Source: Schlesneria sp. | GTDB taxonomy: Bacteria; Planctomycetota; Planctomycetia; Planctomycetales; Planctomycetaceae | Length of the DNA: 6,019 bases | NCBI GenBank assembly: GCA_025353525.1 | Contig: JANXOO010001033.1 | Coordinates: 1 to 6,019 of the forward strand | Direction of reading: 5' to 3' | Translations under genes and position numbers: made by a program | In this document: positions 1-6,019 of the stretch, in pieces | How positions within the stretch are numbered: the first letter of the stretch is position 1 | How the letters are laid out: each line of letters begins with the position of its first letter | The notes under the pieces: model-generated | The model's database searches: none | Told to the model about the DNA's origin: nothing | Seen by the model: only the letters and a program-made list of their open reading frames with translations

Positions 1-277
1 TGCCAACTGGCGTTCCAGCGAAAGCTGTCCCGATTCAATCGTCTCACATCCATGCCAGGCGGAGTATATTCGCCCTGTGATCGTGAACGCAATATAAACG
101 CCACGGTTTGTTGAAGCCGGGAATCGATACGCTCGCACTGCAAATGTCGGACAATCAACCGGACGAGACCAAACGGAAATTCGCCCTTTTGGTGTCAATC
201 TTCCCGCATGAGTCGCATGGGAACGCCTGGACGAATTTAACTTCTCAATACGGGCGTGATGGCGAGACGAGCCGATG
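1..277. other. Left-edge stretch without a confident gene; one minus-strand frame is open to the edge
   Basis: This stretch lies downstream of the minus-strand sugar transferase. All three plus-strand frames meet stops within about the first 115 bases. On the minus strand, the frame whose last full codon is positions 3-1 has no stop from about position 288 to the edge, roughly 95 codons. Possible starts in it are a TTG at 198 and a GTG at 138; neither has a convincing Shine-Dalgarno site and there is no in-frame ATG. Its first half reads as Arg/His/Ser-rich and looks non-coding, while the part after 198 has a more protein-like composition. It could be the 5' end of a downstream gene or chance. 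I recognise no family. Confidence 0.25.
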
Positions 278-1279
278 TTAGATGGCTCCGCTACCCGTCA
301 GAACGACGCGAATTGTGCGAATCATGATTTTGATGTCGTTGATCAAGCAACAATTCTGCAAATAGAGCAGGTCGAGGTTGACCTTGCGTTTGAAGCTTTC
401 GATGTCGTTGTCGTACCCGTTGATGATTTGAGCGAGTCCCGTCAGTCCCGGCTTAAGTCCCAGGCGATTGATATAGTTCGGGATTTCGAGCGTCAGGCCA
501 TCGATAAATTCGGGACGTTCAGGGCGCGGGCCGACAAACGACATTTCGCCGCGCAGAACATTCCATAACTGAGGCAACTCATCAAGCCGCGTTTTACGAA
601 GAAAACGTCCGATCGAGGTCACTCGTTTGTCCCCTTTTGTGGCGAACTGAGGACCATCCTTTTCGGCATCGATTTTCATTGTGCGAAATTTATAGAGGGT
701 GAATGGCTTGCCGTAGCCGCCATCACGTCGACGGTCGTTTTCCGGATGACGTCGTTCAAGTCCATCGGGTGGTTCGGGCAAAACACTGTTGTCTCGGCGA
801 TCGCTTTTCTTTTCCCGCAGGTTTAATCCGACACGCGTCTGACGAAAAATGATCGGGCCGCGCGAGGTCAGTCGAACAGCCACCGCAACCAGCAGCATTA
901 CGGGAGCCAGCAGAAGAAGCAGTGCCGACGCCGAGATGATGTCGAGTACCCGTTTCCATCGCCGTGTTGACTCGTTCAGGCAATGGATGTTGCGCCGCGG
1001 CCGCTCCAGACGCAATTGCGTCAGCCATTCGGGCGACGGAAGACTGTCGTCGGCGATATAGTGGTCGAACAGATCGCCGAACTCGTCGTTCAATGATGGC
1101 GATTGCTCTTCGATCGCTGAAACGTTCACAAGCCGGTTCCTGAGGAAGCCACGCACAGCCTGGAAGAAATGGAACTCCCAAACATCACAACCTGTCGTGA
1201 GTTTCAGGTAGCATAACTCATAAAAGCAGGTCTCCGTCGAGTCTGATGCACGCATTTGGCAAGAGAACCGTTTGGGCAT
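278..1279 (-). CDS. Polyprenyl-phosphate sugar-1-phosphate transferase (bacterial sugar transferase family)
   Basis: This 333-residue protein fits the bacterial sugar transferase family (PF02397), which moves a sugar-1-phosphate from a nucleotide sugar onto undecaprenyl phosphate at the inner membrane, the first step of exopolysaccharide or O-antigen repeat-unit assembly. Visible marks are a hydrophobic segment at about residues 111-137, the KFRTM motif at 197-201, the LDELPQLWNV segment at 232-241 containing the Asp233-Glu234 pair expected to be catalytic by analogy with PglC, the PRP motif at 251-253, and a GLKPGLTGLAQI block at 274-285. The roughly 105 residues before the membrane segment are polar and lack the four helices of WbaP/WcaJ-type enzymes. 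Residues 153-189 form a hydrophilic Arg/Asp-rich insertion between TRVGLN and GKPFTLYKFRTM. The ATG start at 1279 has no clear Shine-Dalgarno site and Met9 is an alternative, so the N-terminus is uncertain. The sugar substrate cannot be told from sequence. Confidence 0.93.
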   Translation of the reverse strand: MPKRFSCQMRASDSTETCFYELCYLKLTTGCDVWEFHFFQAVRGFLRNRLVNVSAIEEQSPSLNDEFGDLFDHYIADDSLPSPEWLTQLRLERPRRNIHCLNESTRRWKRVLDIISASALLLLLAPVMLLVAVAVRLTSRGPIIFRQTRVGLNLREKKSDRRDNSVLPEPPDGLERRHPENDRRRDGGYGKPFTLYKFRTMKIDAEKDGPQFATKGDKRVTSIGRFLRKTRLDELPQLWNVLRGEMSFVGPRPERPEFIDGLTLEIPNYINRLGLKPGLTGLAQIINGYDNDIESFKRKVNLDLLYLQNCCLINDIKIMIRTIRVVLTGSGAI

Positions 1280-1702
1280 TGTTAACCGTATCGATTGTAC
1301 CGATTATGCAGGCGGCTCGCGGCATCGATTGATGCGTCGAACTTCTCGATCCGAATCCCCGGCCTGGCAGCATATCGGATGAGGTGCATTAAAGGCCAAC
1401 TGCCGCTAACATTTTGCGGCGATCACCCTGTCAGCCGAGAGTCGGTGGTGCGGGAATCGCGGGCGGTTTTCGGATCGGCAGAATTTAGCTGCCAACCGGA
1501 TCGGCAACGGCGACTGATTCGGCAACAAGGTTCGTGAAATGCAAATGGTAAAACACGTCCCGAGATGCGGGAGCAATGCTTCCGCCGGATCGGATTAACG
1601 GTGGGGACGGCGGGGTCGAGGCTCCCTCGATCCCGGTGACGATCGGAAATGCTGGCCCCTGACAAGAATTTTCAACACAACTGATTTCGGAGATCACTCA
1701 AC
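1280..1702. other. Divergent intergenic region, hairpin-rich, no gene seen
   Basis: This 423 nt stretch separates the divergently oriented sugar transferase and membrane protein genes, so it should carry promoters for both. Short dyads are frequent: GCATC-gatt-GATGC at 1322-1335, GCCGC/GCGGC arms at 1402-1420, and the stronger pair described separately at 1556-1635. A TACAAT resembling a -10 box for the sugar transferase lies on the minus strand at 1299-1294, 14 nt before the ATG, but no matching -35 is visible. Plus-strand open frames here show no recognisable protein and no ribosome binding site. Confidence 0.6.
1556..1635 (+). promoter_or_regulatory. Candidate structured leader upstream of the membrane protein gene
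   Basis: Three stems can be read directly. CGTCCC (1556-1561) pairs with GGGACG (1604-1609). Inside it lies an 8-bp hairpin, GCGGGAGC (1567-1574) with GCTTCCGC (1578-1585), with one G-T wobble and a 3 nt loop. Immediately after comes an 11-bp hairpin, CGGGGTCGAGG (1611-1621) with CCTCGATCCCG (1625-1635), with a CTC loop and one wobble. The block ends 67 nt before the GTG at 1703. No T-run follows it on either strand, so a classic terminator is unlikely. It could be a folded 5' leader or an operator region; it matches no riboswitch consensus I can recall. Confidence 0.35.
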
Positions 1703-2215
1703 GTGAACAGCAACATGCTTCCGGTTGTCTTTGCCCTGCTGACGGGATTGTTCTGGGGAACTTACGCACCGGTGTTGGCGCAGGCTCGCACTTTTGAAAA
1801 GAGCCCATTCAAGCCTTATGTCATGATCGGTGTGGCATACCTGATCTGGGGGATTGCGGGCGGACTGATTGGAATGTACAGCAAAAGCGACAGTTTTACG
1901 TTCACAAAACAGGGAATCTTCTGGGGATTCGCGGCAGGTACCCTCGGGGCGTGGGGTGCCTTGACCTTGACGTTGGCCATGTACACCGGCGGAACTGCAA
2001 TGCCGCAGGTCGTGATGCCGATCGTCTTCGGAACCGCCGTCACGGTCAGCGCAGTTGTGGCTGCGATGACATCCAAAACCCAGGCCAATCCGATGCTTTG
2101 GGTCGGTATCGCCGGAATGGCGGTTTGCATTATCACCGTGGCGTACTTCACGCCTCACCCCGTCCCGCACGGTGCCATGCCTGTCGAGCCTCCTGCAGCG
2201 AACGGCGCTGCATAG
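1703..2215 (+). CDS. Five-helix integral membrane protein, DMT/EamA-half-like
   Basis: This 170-residue protein is almost wholly membrane embedded. Predicted helices lie at about residues 5-26, 38-59, 70-95, 98-123 and 130-150, followed by a Pro/Ala-rich tail. Its opening ALLTGLFWGTYAP, a small-residue helix carrying FWG, resembles the first helix of drug/metabolite transporter superfamily members such as the EamA and GlcU/RhaT-like groups. Those usually have ten helices from two repeats, so this would be a single half that probably has to dimerise. The start is GTG at 1703, supported by GGAG at 1689-1692 with a 10 nt spacer; the ATG at 1715 is too far from that site. The gene is monocistronic in appearance, divergent from the sugar transferase and convergent with the next gene. 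The membrane location is secure, the DMT link is inference, and no substrate can be named. Confidence 0.85.
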   Translation: MNSNMLPVVFALLTGLFWGTYAPVLAQARTFEKSPFKPYVMIGVAYLIWGIAGGLIGMYSKSDSFTFTKQGIFWGFAAGTLGAWGALTLTLAMYTGGTAMPQVVMPIVFGTAVTVSAVVAAMTSKTQANPMLWVGIAGMAVCIITVAYFTPHPVPHGAMPVEPPAANGAA

Positions 2216-2260
2216 AGGCTCCTTAACTTCACCCCTGCGAGGCGACGATCAGGCCTGTTC

Positions 2261-2659
2261 CTAAGACGGCTTCAGCTTGTAGCATCCCGTCGCCTTGTCA
2301 AAGAGTACACCTTCTGTGTTATAGAGGCATTGGTAAAGCACGTTCCTGAAGTTATTGCTTGAAGTCCTGTATCCGGACTCCACGATTTTGGAAGTCAGGT
2401 CCGCCATTGAAAAGCCCTTCTTGCTCTTCGCCAGCAGTTCCAGAACATGCGAGCGTAACGACTTCTCGTTCTTCAATCGGCGGCGACGGCGACGAACGAC
2501 CCGATTATCTCCCATGACTTCGACAATCTGACGCTCGATTTCATCCAGTTCCTTCTGCAGTTCTTCACGGCGTTTTGCCAGTTCGATCGTTTTCACCTTG
2601 CGAGTTTCCAGAACCTGTTCCAGTTCCGCTACACTCATAACGCCACTTGCTTTTGTCAT
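2261..2659 (-). CDS. Small coiled-coil, Arg-rich, winged-helix-like putative DNA-binding protein
   Basis: The protein has 132 residues from the ATG at 2659, chosen because GAGGAG at 2674-2669 sits 9 nt upstream; the frame stays open to a GTG at 2692, but that codon has no such site. Three parts are visible. Residues 9-49 form a heptad-rich charged helix (ELEQVLETRK, then RREELQKELDEIERQI), a likely dimerising coiled coil. Residues 56-61 are six consecutive arginines followed by LK. Residues 66-130 (KSLRSHVLEL to CYKLK) have the helix-helix-helix-strand pattern of a winged helix of the HARE-HTH type, including NNFRNVLYQCLY and a closing GCYKLK strand. I associate this architecture with an expanded planctomycete family, from memory rather than a search. 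A chromosome-associated or regulatory role is inference. It is convergent with the membrane protein gene, 45 nt apart, with no evident terminator between them. Confidence 0.85.
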   Translation of the reverse strand: MTKASGVMSVAELEQVLETRKVKTIELAKRREELQKELDEIERQIVEVMGDNRVVRRRRRRLKNEKSLRSHVLELLAKSKKGFSMADLTSKIVESGYRTSSNNFRNVLYQCLYNTEGVLFDKATGCYKLKPS

Positions 2660-2704
2660 ACCTGCCATCTCCTCAAACGGTAAAACCTGCACTCACACAT
2701 CAAA

Positions 2705-2746
2705 ACGATAACTGCAAAAACGTGCTGATTCAAATGTTAGCAGCAC
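2705..2746 (-). promoter_or_regulatory. Candidate sigma70-like promoter with overlapping dyad for the winged-helix gene
   Basis: On the minus strand, TTGAAT (2733-2728) and TATCGT (2710-2705) are 17 nt apart, each matching the -35 and -10 consensus at four of six positions, with the -10 box 45 nt before the ATG at 2659. The -35 box lies inside a dyad, GTGCTG (2722-2727) and CAGCAC (2741-2746), separated by 13 nt. Such a dyad could be an operator. The match is modest and planctomycete promoters are poorly defined, so this is tentative. Confidence 0.3.
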
Positions 2747-2921
2747 TAAAAAACCTGATTTCCTGATCCGTAATTCACACGTACGTTTTAGTAATTACAA
2801 ACCGGCAGAAATCAAACTCTGACTGATGCGTGGTGAACCGGTTTTGGCATTTTGAGACGTGCTTGAGCCATATTTCAATGAGTCGCCCGACTTCTGCAGG
2901 GCCGACGACTGGCTGGCAGCC

Positions 2922-2956
2922 GGTATCAGGGCACTGAAATACAGTGCCCTGATACC
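2922..2956. repeat. Perfect inverted repeat, 15-bp arms with 5 nt loop
   Basis: GGTATCAGGGCACTG (2922-2936) is followed by AAATA and the exact reverse complement CAGTGCCCTGATACC (2942-2956). No mismatch is present, and pairing stops at both ends. The sequence after it on the plus strand, TTGCTTTCCC, is only weakly T-rich, and on the minus strand no T-run follows, so a Rho-independent terminator is possible but not compelling. It lies 14 nt left of the nested inverted repeat at 2971-3093. Confidence 0.85.
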
Positions 2957-2970
2957 TTGCTTTCCCGTTG

Positions 2971-3093
2971 AGGCGATCGGCAGAAAATGAATTACCGCTT
3001 GATGAAAAACGGGGACTGGCGCCAAGGCTTCCTGGTGCATGTCCCCGTTTTCAGAGATTCTGCGATTGGTAATTTTTTTCCTGCCGATCGCCT
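2971..3093. repeat. Nested inverted repeat with GGGGAC/GTCCCC hairpin core (REP-like element)
   Basis: The ends are an exact 13-bp inverted repeat, AGGCGATCGGCAG (2971-2983) and CTGCCGATCGCCT (3081-3093). Inside lie AATTACC (2990-2996) with GGTAATT (3068-3074), then AAAACGGGGAC (3006-3016) with GTCCCCGTTTT (3041-3051). After a two-base mismatch at each side, GCGCCA (3019-3024, reading g-c-g-c-c-a) pairs with TGGTGC (3033-3038), with one wobble, around an 8 nt loop. All are directly visible. The GGGGACTGGC...GTGCATGTCCCC core resembles a recurrent intergenic hairpin I recall from planctomycete genomes, which would make this a REP/MITE-like element. There is no transposase in the window and no clear target-site duplication at the ends. 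Confidence 0.75.
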
Positions 3094-3167
3094 TGTAACA
3101 CGCGTGGTCTGGTTTGAGGCCACTGAGAAATCCAGCGACACCTGGAAAATTCCGCAGTGACGGTGGT

Positions 3168-3190
3168 TCCGCTTCGAACGCGGAAGCGGA
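3168..3190 (+). other. Perfect 8-bp hairpin in the protease leader
   Basis: TCCGCTTC (3168-3175) and GAAGCGGA (3183-3190) are exact reverse complements around a 7 nt loop. The hairpin lies 216 nt before the protease ATG. Further along, ACTCGTCC (3232-3239) and GGACGAGT (3309-3316) form a more distant exact 8-bp inverted repeat. A weak sigma70-like pair, TTGTCG (3274-3279) and TACCAT (3297-3302) with a 17 nt gap, lies between the latter arms. If that promoter is used, the hairpin is upstream of transcription and may be an operator or chance. Confidence 0.3.
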
Positions 3191-3406
3191 CTCACAAACG
3201 AAGCCTTAATCTGGACCACGAACAGGTTAAAACTCGTCCGCGTGTCAGTCAGTCGCCCGGTCGACGATGCCTCTTGTCGCGTTTTTCGGGTTCGACTACC
3301 ATTCGAAAGGACGAGTGCGACAGCAGGGGTTTCAGGAAGAGTTCCCTGCGCGTCAACCGGAAGAACAACGTTTTCGTGAAATACCTCTCGCAACCGGATA
3401 ATTCTA

Positions 3407-5545
3407 ATGAAACTGTATGCTCCGTCACGGACTGTGGGGATACTCACCGTCGGCGTCGCTTTCCTCGTCGCCACGACGATGTTCGCACAGCAGGTTGCAG
3501 GAACGCCGGCATCCGAAGCGACAACGGTCAAGCTCGTTACAGAGATGATCTCGAAGTTTCACATCAGCCAAAAGCCGATGGATGATCGGATTTCTTCGAT
3601 GATCCTGGCCAAGTTCATCAAGGATCTCGACCCTCAGAAACTCTACTTTCTGAAATCGGATATCGACGGATTTTCAAAATACCGCGATCAGCTCGACGAC
3701 TTGCTGAAAGTTGGCAACGCCAACTTTGCTCATGAAGCATTCAATCTCTATTTGCAACGACTCGACGAACGATTGGTCATCGCTCACAAGCTGATCGATC
3801 TTCCCCACGATTTTTCGCAAGACGAGACATTGATGATCGATGGAGACAAGCTGGCCTGGGCCGCCGATCCCAAAGAGCTGAACGAGCGATGGCGCAAGCG
3901 AATCAAGTTTGAAATGCTGTCGCTGAAGCTCGACAAATCGAATCCGGACGAAGCACGCAAAAGCCCACGCTCCCAGGATGGAATTCCGGTCGCCAAGGCG
4001 CCTGACATCTCTCAGGAAGATCCCGTCAAACGGTTGCACAAGCGCTACGATACGATCAAACGCAACGCTCGCGAAATGGAAGACGGCGAAGTTCTGGAGA
4101 TGTTCCTGTCGTCCGTCGCTCACTGCTTTGACCCGCATTCGAGCTATATGTCCCCGGATACGGTCGACGATTTTCAGATTCAAATGCGTTTGAGCCTCGA
4201 AGGAATCGGGGCGGCCCTGCGGTCCGAAGACGGAATGACCACTGTCGCCTCGATCGTCCCGGGCGGTGCTGCTGACAAGGATAAGCGACTTAAGGTCGAC
4301 GACAAAATTATCGGGGTTGGTCAGGACGACGGCGATTTTCAGGATGTCGTCGAGATGAAACTCAAAAAAGTCGTCAGACTGATCCGGGGCGAACGTGGCA
4401 CGAAGGTTCGCCTGCGAGTGTTGCGAGACGCGGCGCAAACACTGACGATTGATCTGGTCCGGCAAACAGTCGAACTGACGGCTCAGGAAGTCAAAGGCGA
4501 AATCGTTCCGTCGATTGAACGTGGTTTGGGAGGGGTTATCGGCGGCAAAGGGCGGATCGGCGTCATCAACATCCCCTCGTTCTACCGTGACTTTAACGGA
4601 GCCCAGCAGGGTAAAGACAACTTCAAGAGCACCGCGCGCGACGTTGCCAAAGTGCTGACCGATTTCAAGGAAAAAGGTGGCGTCGATGCAGTCGTCGTTG
4701 ACTTGCGGATGAATGGTGGCGGTGCGTTAAGCGAAGCCATCGAAGTGACCGGCCTGTTTATCGATCAGGGGCCAGTCGTGCAGGTGAAAGAGCAAAACGG
4801 CAAAATCAAGAGTCACGACGACGAAGACCACGGTGTCATGTGCCGCGAACCGCTGGTGATCGTTTGCAATCGTTTGTCTGCATCCGCATCAGAAATTTTT
4901 GCTGCCGCAATCAAGGATTACGGACGCGGGATCGTTGTGGGCGACACGACAACGCACGGCAAAGGAACCGTTCAGAACGTGATGCCCGTCAGCAAGCAAA
5001 TGTTCGGTGTACTTCCAGGCGGCAAGGATCGAGGGGCACTGAAGCTGACGATCAATCAGTTCTATCGCGTGAACGGAGACAGCACGCAAAACCGGGGCGT
5101 CGAATCCGATGTCGTCTTGCCATCTCTGATCGACCACATGGACTTTGGCGAAACATTCCTGGACAACGCGCTCCCCTTCGATCACATTCGGGCCATCGCC
5201 CATTCGAATTATCCCTATGTTTCGTCAGAGATTCTGGAGACGCTTCGTTACAACAGCCAACGCCGGGTCGCGTCCGACCCGAAATTCCAGCAAACACTGA
5301 AAGATGTTGATCGGTACCTCGCCCGAAAGAATCGCAAGTCCGTTTCATTGAACGAAGAGACGTTGCGAACCGAACGCGAAGAAGAAAAAGCTGCGAAGGA
5401 TGTCGAGAAGGAAGAGGAAGAACACGAAAACAAGAGCGACGAAGCTCCCGTGCTTGCAAAAACCGAGTACAACGACGAACTTCTGCACATTGCGGTTGAC
5501 TATGCTACGCTGTTGAAAGCACAGAAGACTGCGGCTAAACGCTGA
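3407..5545 (+). CDS. prc: Tail-specific (C-terminal processing) periplasmic protease, Prc-type, S41 family
   Basis: This 712-residue protein matches the full-length Prc/Tsp group (E. coli Prc is 682 residues), which degrades or trims periplasmic proteins from their C-termini, including some involved in envelope maintenance. Residues 1-27 look like a signal peptide: Lys2 and Arg8, a hydrophobic stretch from about 9, and Ala27 before QQVAG. Residues about 40-248 are the Prc N-terminal helical domain, closing with [10 protein letters not shown] (241-250). A PDZ domain spans about 260-342 (SLEGIGAAL onward). The peptidase domain runs from about 382, with [10 protein letters not shown] at 432-441, the nucleophile Ser493 in the SASASE motif (491-496), and Lys519 in HGKGTVQ as general base. 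Residues about 649-680 are strongly Glu/Lys-rich, before a C-terminal [16 protein letters not shown] helix. The ATG at 3407 has no strong Shine-Dalgarno site, but it places the signal peptide exactly. It is followed 22 nt later by the ABC ATPase gene. Confidence 0.96.
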   Translation: MKLYAPSRTVGILTVGVAFLVATTMFAQQVAGTPASEATTVKLVTEMISKFHISQKPMDDRISSMILAKFIKDLDPQKLYFLKSDIDGFSKYRDQLDDLLKVGNANFAHEAFNLYLQRLDERLVIAHKLIDLPHDFSQDETLMIDGDKLAWAADPKELNERWRKRIKFEMLSLKLDKSNPDEARKSPRSQDGIPVAKAPDISQEDPVKRLHKRYDTIKRNAREMEDGEVLEMFLSSVAHCFDPHSSYMSPDTVDDFQIQMRLSLEGIGAALRSEDGMTTVASIVPGGAADKDKRLKVDDKIIGVGQDDGDFQDVVEMKLKKVVRLIRGERGTKVRLRVLRDAAQTLTIDLVRQTVELTAQEVKGEIVPSIERGLGGVIGGKGRIGVINIPSFYRDFNGAQQGKDNFKSTARDVAKVLTDFKEKGGVDAVVVDLRMNGGGALSEAIEVTGLFIDQGPVVQVKEQNGKIKSHDDEDHGVMCREPLVIVCNRLSASASEIFAAAIKDYGRGIVVGDTTTHGKGTVQNVMPVSKQMFGVLPGGKDRGALKLTINQFYRVNGDSTQNRGVESDVVLPSLIDHMDFGETFLDNALPFDHIRAIAHSNYPYVSSEILETLRYNSQRRVASDPKFQQTLKDVDRYLARKNRKSVSLNEETLRTEREEEKAAKDVEKEEEEHENKSDEAPVLAKTEYNDELLHIAVDYATLLKAQKTAAKR

Positions 5546-5567
5546 GTTCACAGACTGTACGACGCCT

Positions 5568-6019
5568 ATGGCCATTATCGAAGTTGAAAACCTTGCGAAG
5601 CATTATCGGGTTTACCGTAAAAACGCGGGGTGGAAGGCTTCGATCACCGGCCTGTTTCGGCGCGAGCACACCGTCGTTCGCGCTGTGAAGGGTGTCGGAT
5701 TCCGGATCGAACGCGGAGAAATGGTCGCGTTTCTCGGCCCCAACGGTGCCGGGAAAACAACGACTCTCAAACTGCTTTCAGGACTGATTTATCCGACATC
5801 CGGAACCGCCACAGTGCTCGGTTTTATTCCGTGGCAGCGCAGCAATGCATACCGGAAGCGATTCTCGCTGGTGATGGGGCAGAAGAACCAGTTGTGGTGG
5901 GATTTGCCCGCACAAGAGTCGTTCGTTCTGCACCGCGAGATCTACGATATCGAGCCATCGGCCTTTCAGAGGCGACTGGATGAACTGACCGACTTGCTGG
6001 AAGTCCGCAATCTTGTCAA
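5568..6019 (+). CDS. ABC-2-type exporter ATP-binding protein (COG4586-like), 5' part only
   Basis: The first 150 codons are present and the gene runs off the right edge. The product is the nucleotide-binding subunit of an ABC-2-type exporter, hydrolysing ATP at the cytoplasmic face of the inner membrane to drive a separate permease. Walker A is GPNGAGKTT at residues 57-65, and the Q-loop region is [14 protein letters not shown] at 102-115. The [13 protein letters not shown] sequence, an insert [18 protein letters not shown] at about 18-35 before the Walker A strand, and [18 protein letters not shown] (69-86) are characteristic of the COG4586 group, some members of which have been linked to viologen export. 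The signature LSGGQ, Walker B and H-loop lie beyond the window. The start at 5568 is the first ATG after the protease stop (22 nt) and gives the expected IIEVENL strand, but no Shine-Dalgarno site is evident. The protease and ABC gene may be co-transcribed; the permease is probably next downstream. Confidence 0.93.
   Translation, partial: MAIIEVENLAKHYRVYRKNAGWKASITGLFRREHTVVRAVKGVGFRIERGEMVAFLGPNGAGKTTTLKLLSGLIYPTSGTATVLGFIPWQRSNAYRKRFSLVMGQKNQLWWDLPAQESFVLHREIYDIEPSAFQRRLDELTDLLEVRNLV

Larger units (their letters stand above)
2660..3406. other. Long intergenic region holding divergent promoters and inverted repeats
   Basis: This 747 nt stretch separates the minus-strand winged-helix gene from the plus-strand protease gene. 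From left to right it holds the first gene's ribosome binding site and candidate promoter (2669-2746), an AT-rich part with ACGTACGT at 2779-2786 flanked by GTAATT (2770-2775) and AATTAC (2793-2798), the perfect hairpin at 2922-2956, the nested inverted repeat at 2971-3093, and the protease leader. The open frames crossing it on either strand run through the repeats or into the protease gene in another frame and show no recognisable protein. Confidence 0.7.

Noticed and set aside
756..1181. A 141-codon frame on the same strand as, but out of phase with, the sugar transferase
   Set aside because: The sugar transferase frame carries all family motifs across this stretch; the alternative is Arg/Cys-rich with no pattern.
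1294..1299. TACAAT as a -10 box for the sugar transferase
   Set aside because: No -35-like element lies 16-18 nt upstream on the minus strand, and the leader would be only 14 nt, so I did not list it as a promoter.
1295..1537. An 80-codon plus-strand frame in the divergent intergenic region
   Set aside because: No ATG start with a ribosome binding site, no recognisable pattern, and it covers several short hairpins, so it is more likely non-coding.
2216..2260. Possible bidirectional terminator between the convergent genes
   Set aside because: I searched this 45 nt gap for a stem with a T-run and found none of useful strength.
2922..3093. CRISPR array or insertion-sequence ends
   Set aside because: There are no regularly spaced direct repeats, no transposase frame between the arms, and no target-site duplication at the borders.
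2992..3531. A 179-codon minus-strand frame covering the protease leader and its first codons
   Set aside because: It overlaps the signal-peptide coding region of the protease and runs into the nested inverted repeat; composition is not protein-like and no ribosome binding site is seen.
3157..3585. A 142-codon plus-strand frame ahead of and overlapping the protease start
   Set aside because: It is extremely Arg-rich, overlaps the true protease frame, and has no homology I recognise.
3674..4465. A 263-codon open frame antisense to the protease gene
   Set aside because: It lies entirely opposite the conserved Prc N-terminal and PDZ regions, shows no recognisable domain, and is explained by codon bias of the sense strand.

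Overview
The window looks like chromosomal DNA from a member of the Planctomycetota. That placement is an inference from gene content: a short sugar transferase with an Arg/Asp-rich insertion, a small coiled-coil plus winged-helix protein of a type I associate with this phylum, a periplasmic Prc-type protease, an ABC ATPase resembling COG4586, weak or absent Shine-Dalgarno sites at several genes, and a GGGGAC...GTCCCC hairpin repeat between genes. No database search was possible.

Layout from left to right. Positions 1-277 have no confident gene, though one minus-strand frame stays open to the left edge. Positions 278-1279 (minus) encode a polyprenyl-phosphate sugar-1-phosphate transferase of the exopolysaccharide/O-antigen initiating type. 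Positions 1280-1702 are a divergent intergenic region with several GC-rich hairpins, the strongest lying just upstream of the next gene. Positions 1703-2215 (plus) encode a 170-residue five-helix membrane protein resembling half of a DMT/EamA transporter. It converges, with a 45 nt gap, on a minus-strand gene (2261-2659) for a 132-residue coiled-coil/Arg-rich/winged-helix protein.

Positions 2660-3406 are a 747 nt gene-free stretch. It holds a candidate promoter with an overlapping dyad, a perfect 15-bp-arm hairpin (2922-2956), a 123 nt nested inverted repeat (2971-3093) and the leader of the next gene. Positions 3407-5545 (plus) encode a complete Prc/tail-specific protease with signal peptide, PDZ domain and S41 Ser/Lys active site. 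After 22 nt, an ABC-2-type exporter ATPase starts at 5568 and runs off the right edge.

The genes do not form one obvious pathway. Several concern the cell envelope (polymer initiation, periplasmic proteolysis, export). The Prc-ABC pair is the only likely co-transcribed unit. I found no CRISPR array, tRNA, rRNA, transposase or clear defence system. The least explained material is the repeat/hairpin cluster at 2922-3093, the structured leader at 1556-1635 and the coiled-coil/winged-helix protein.
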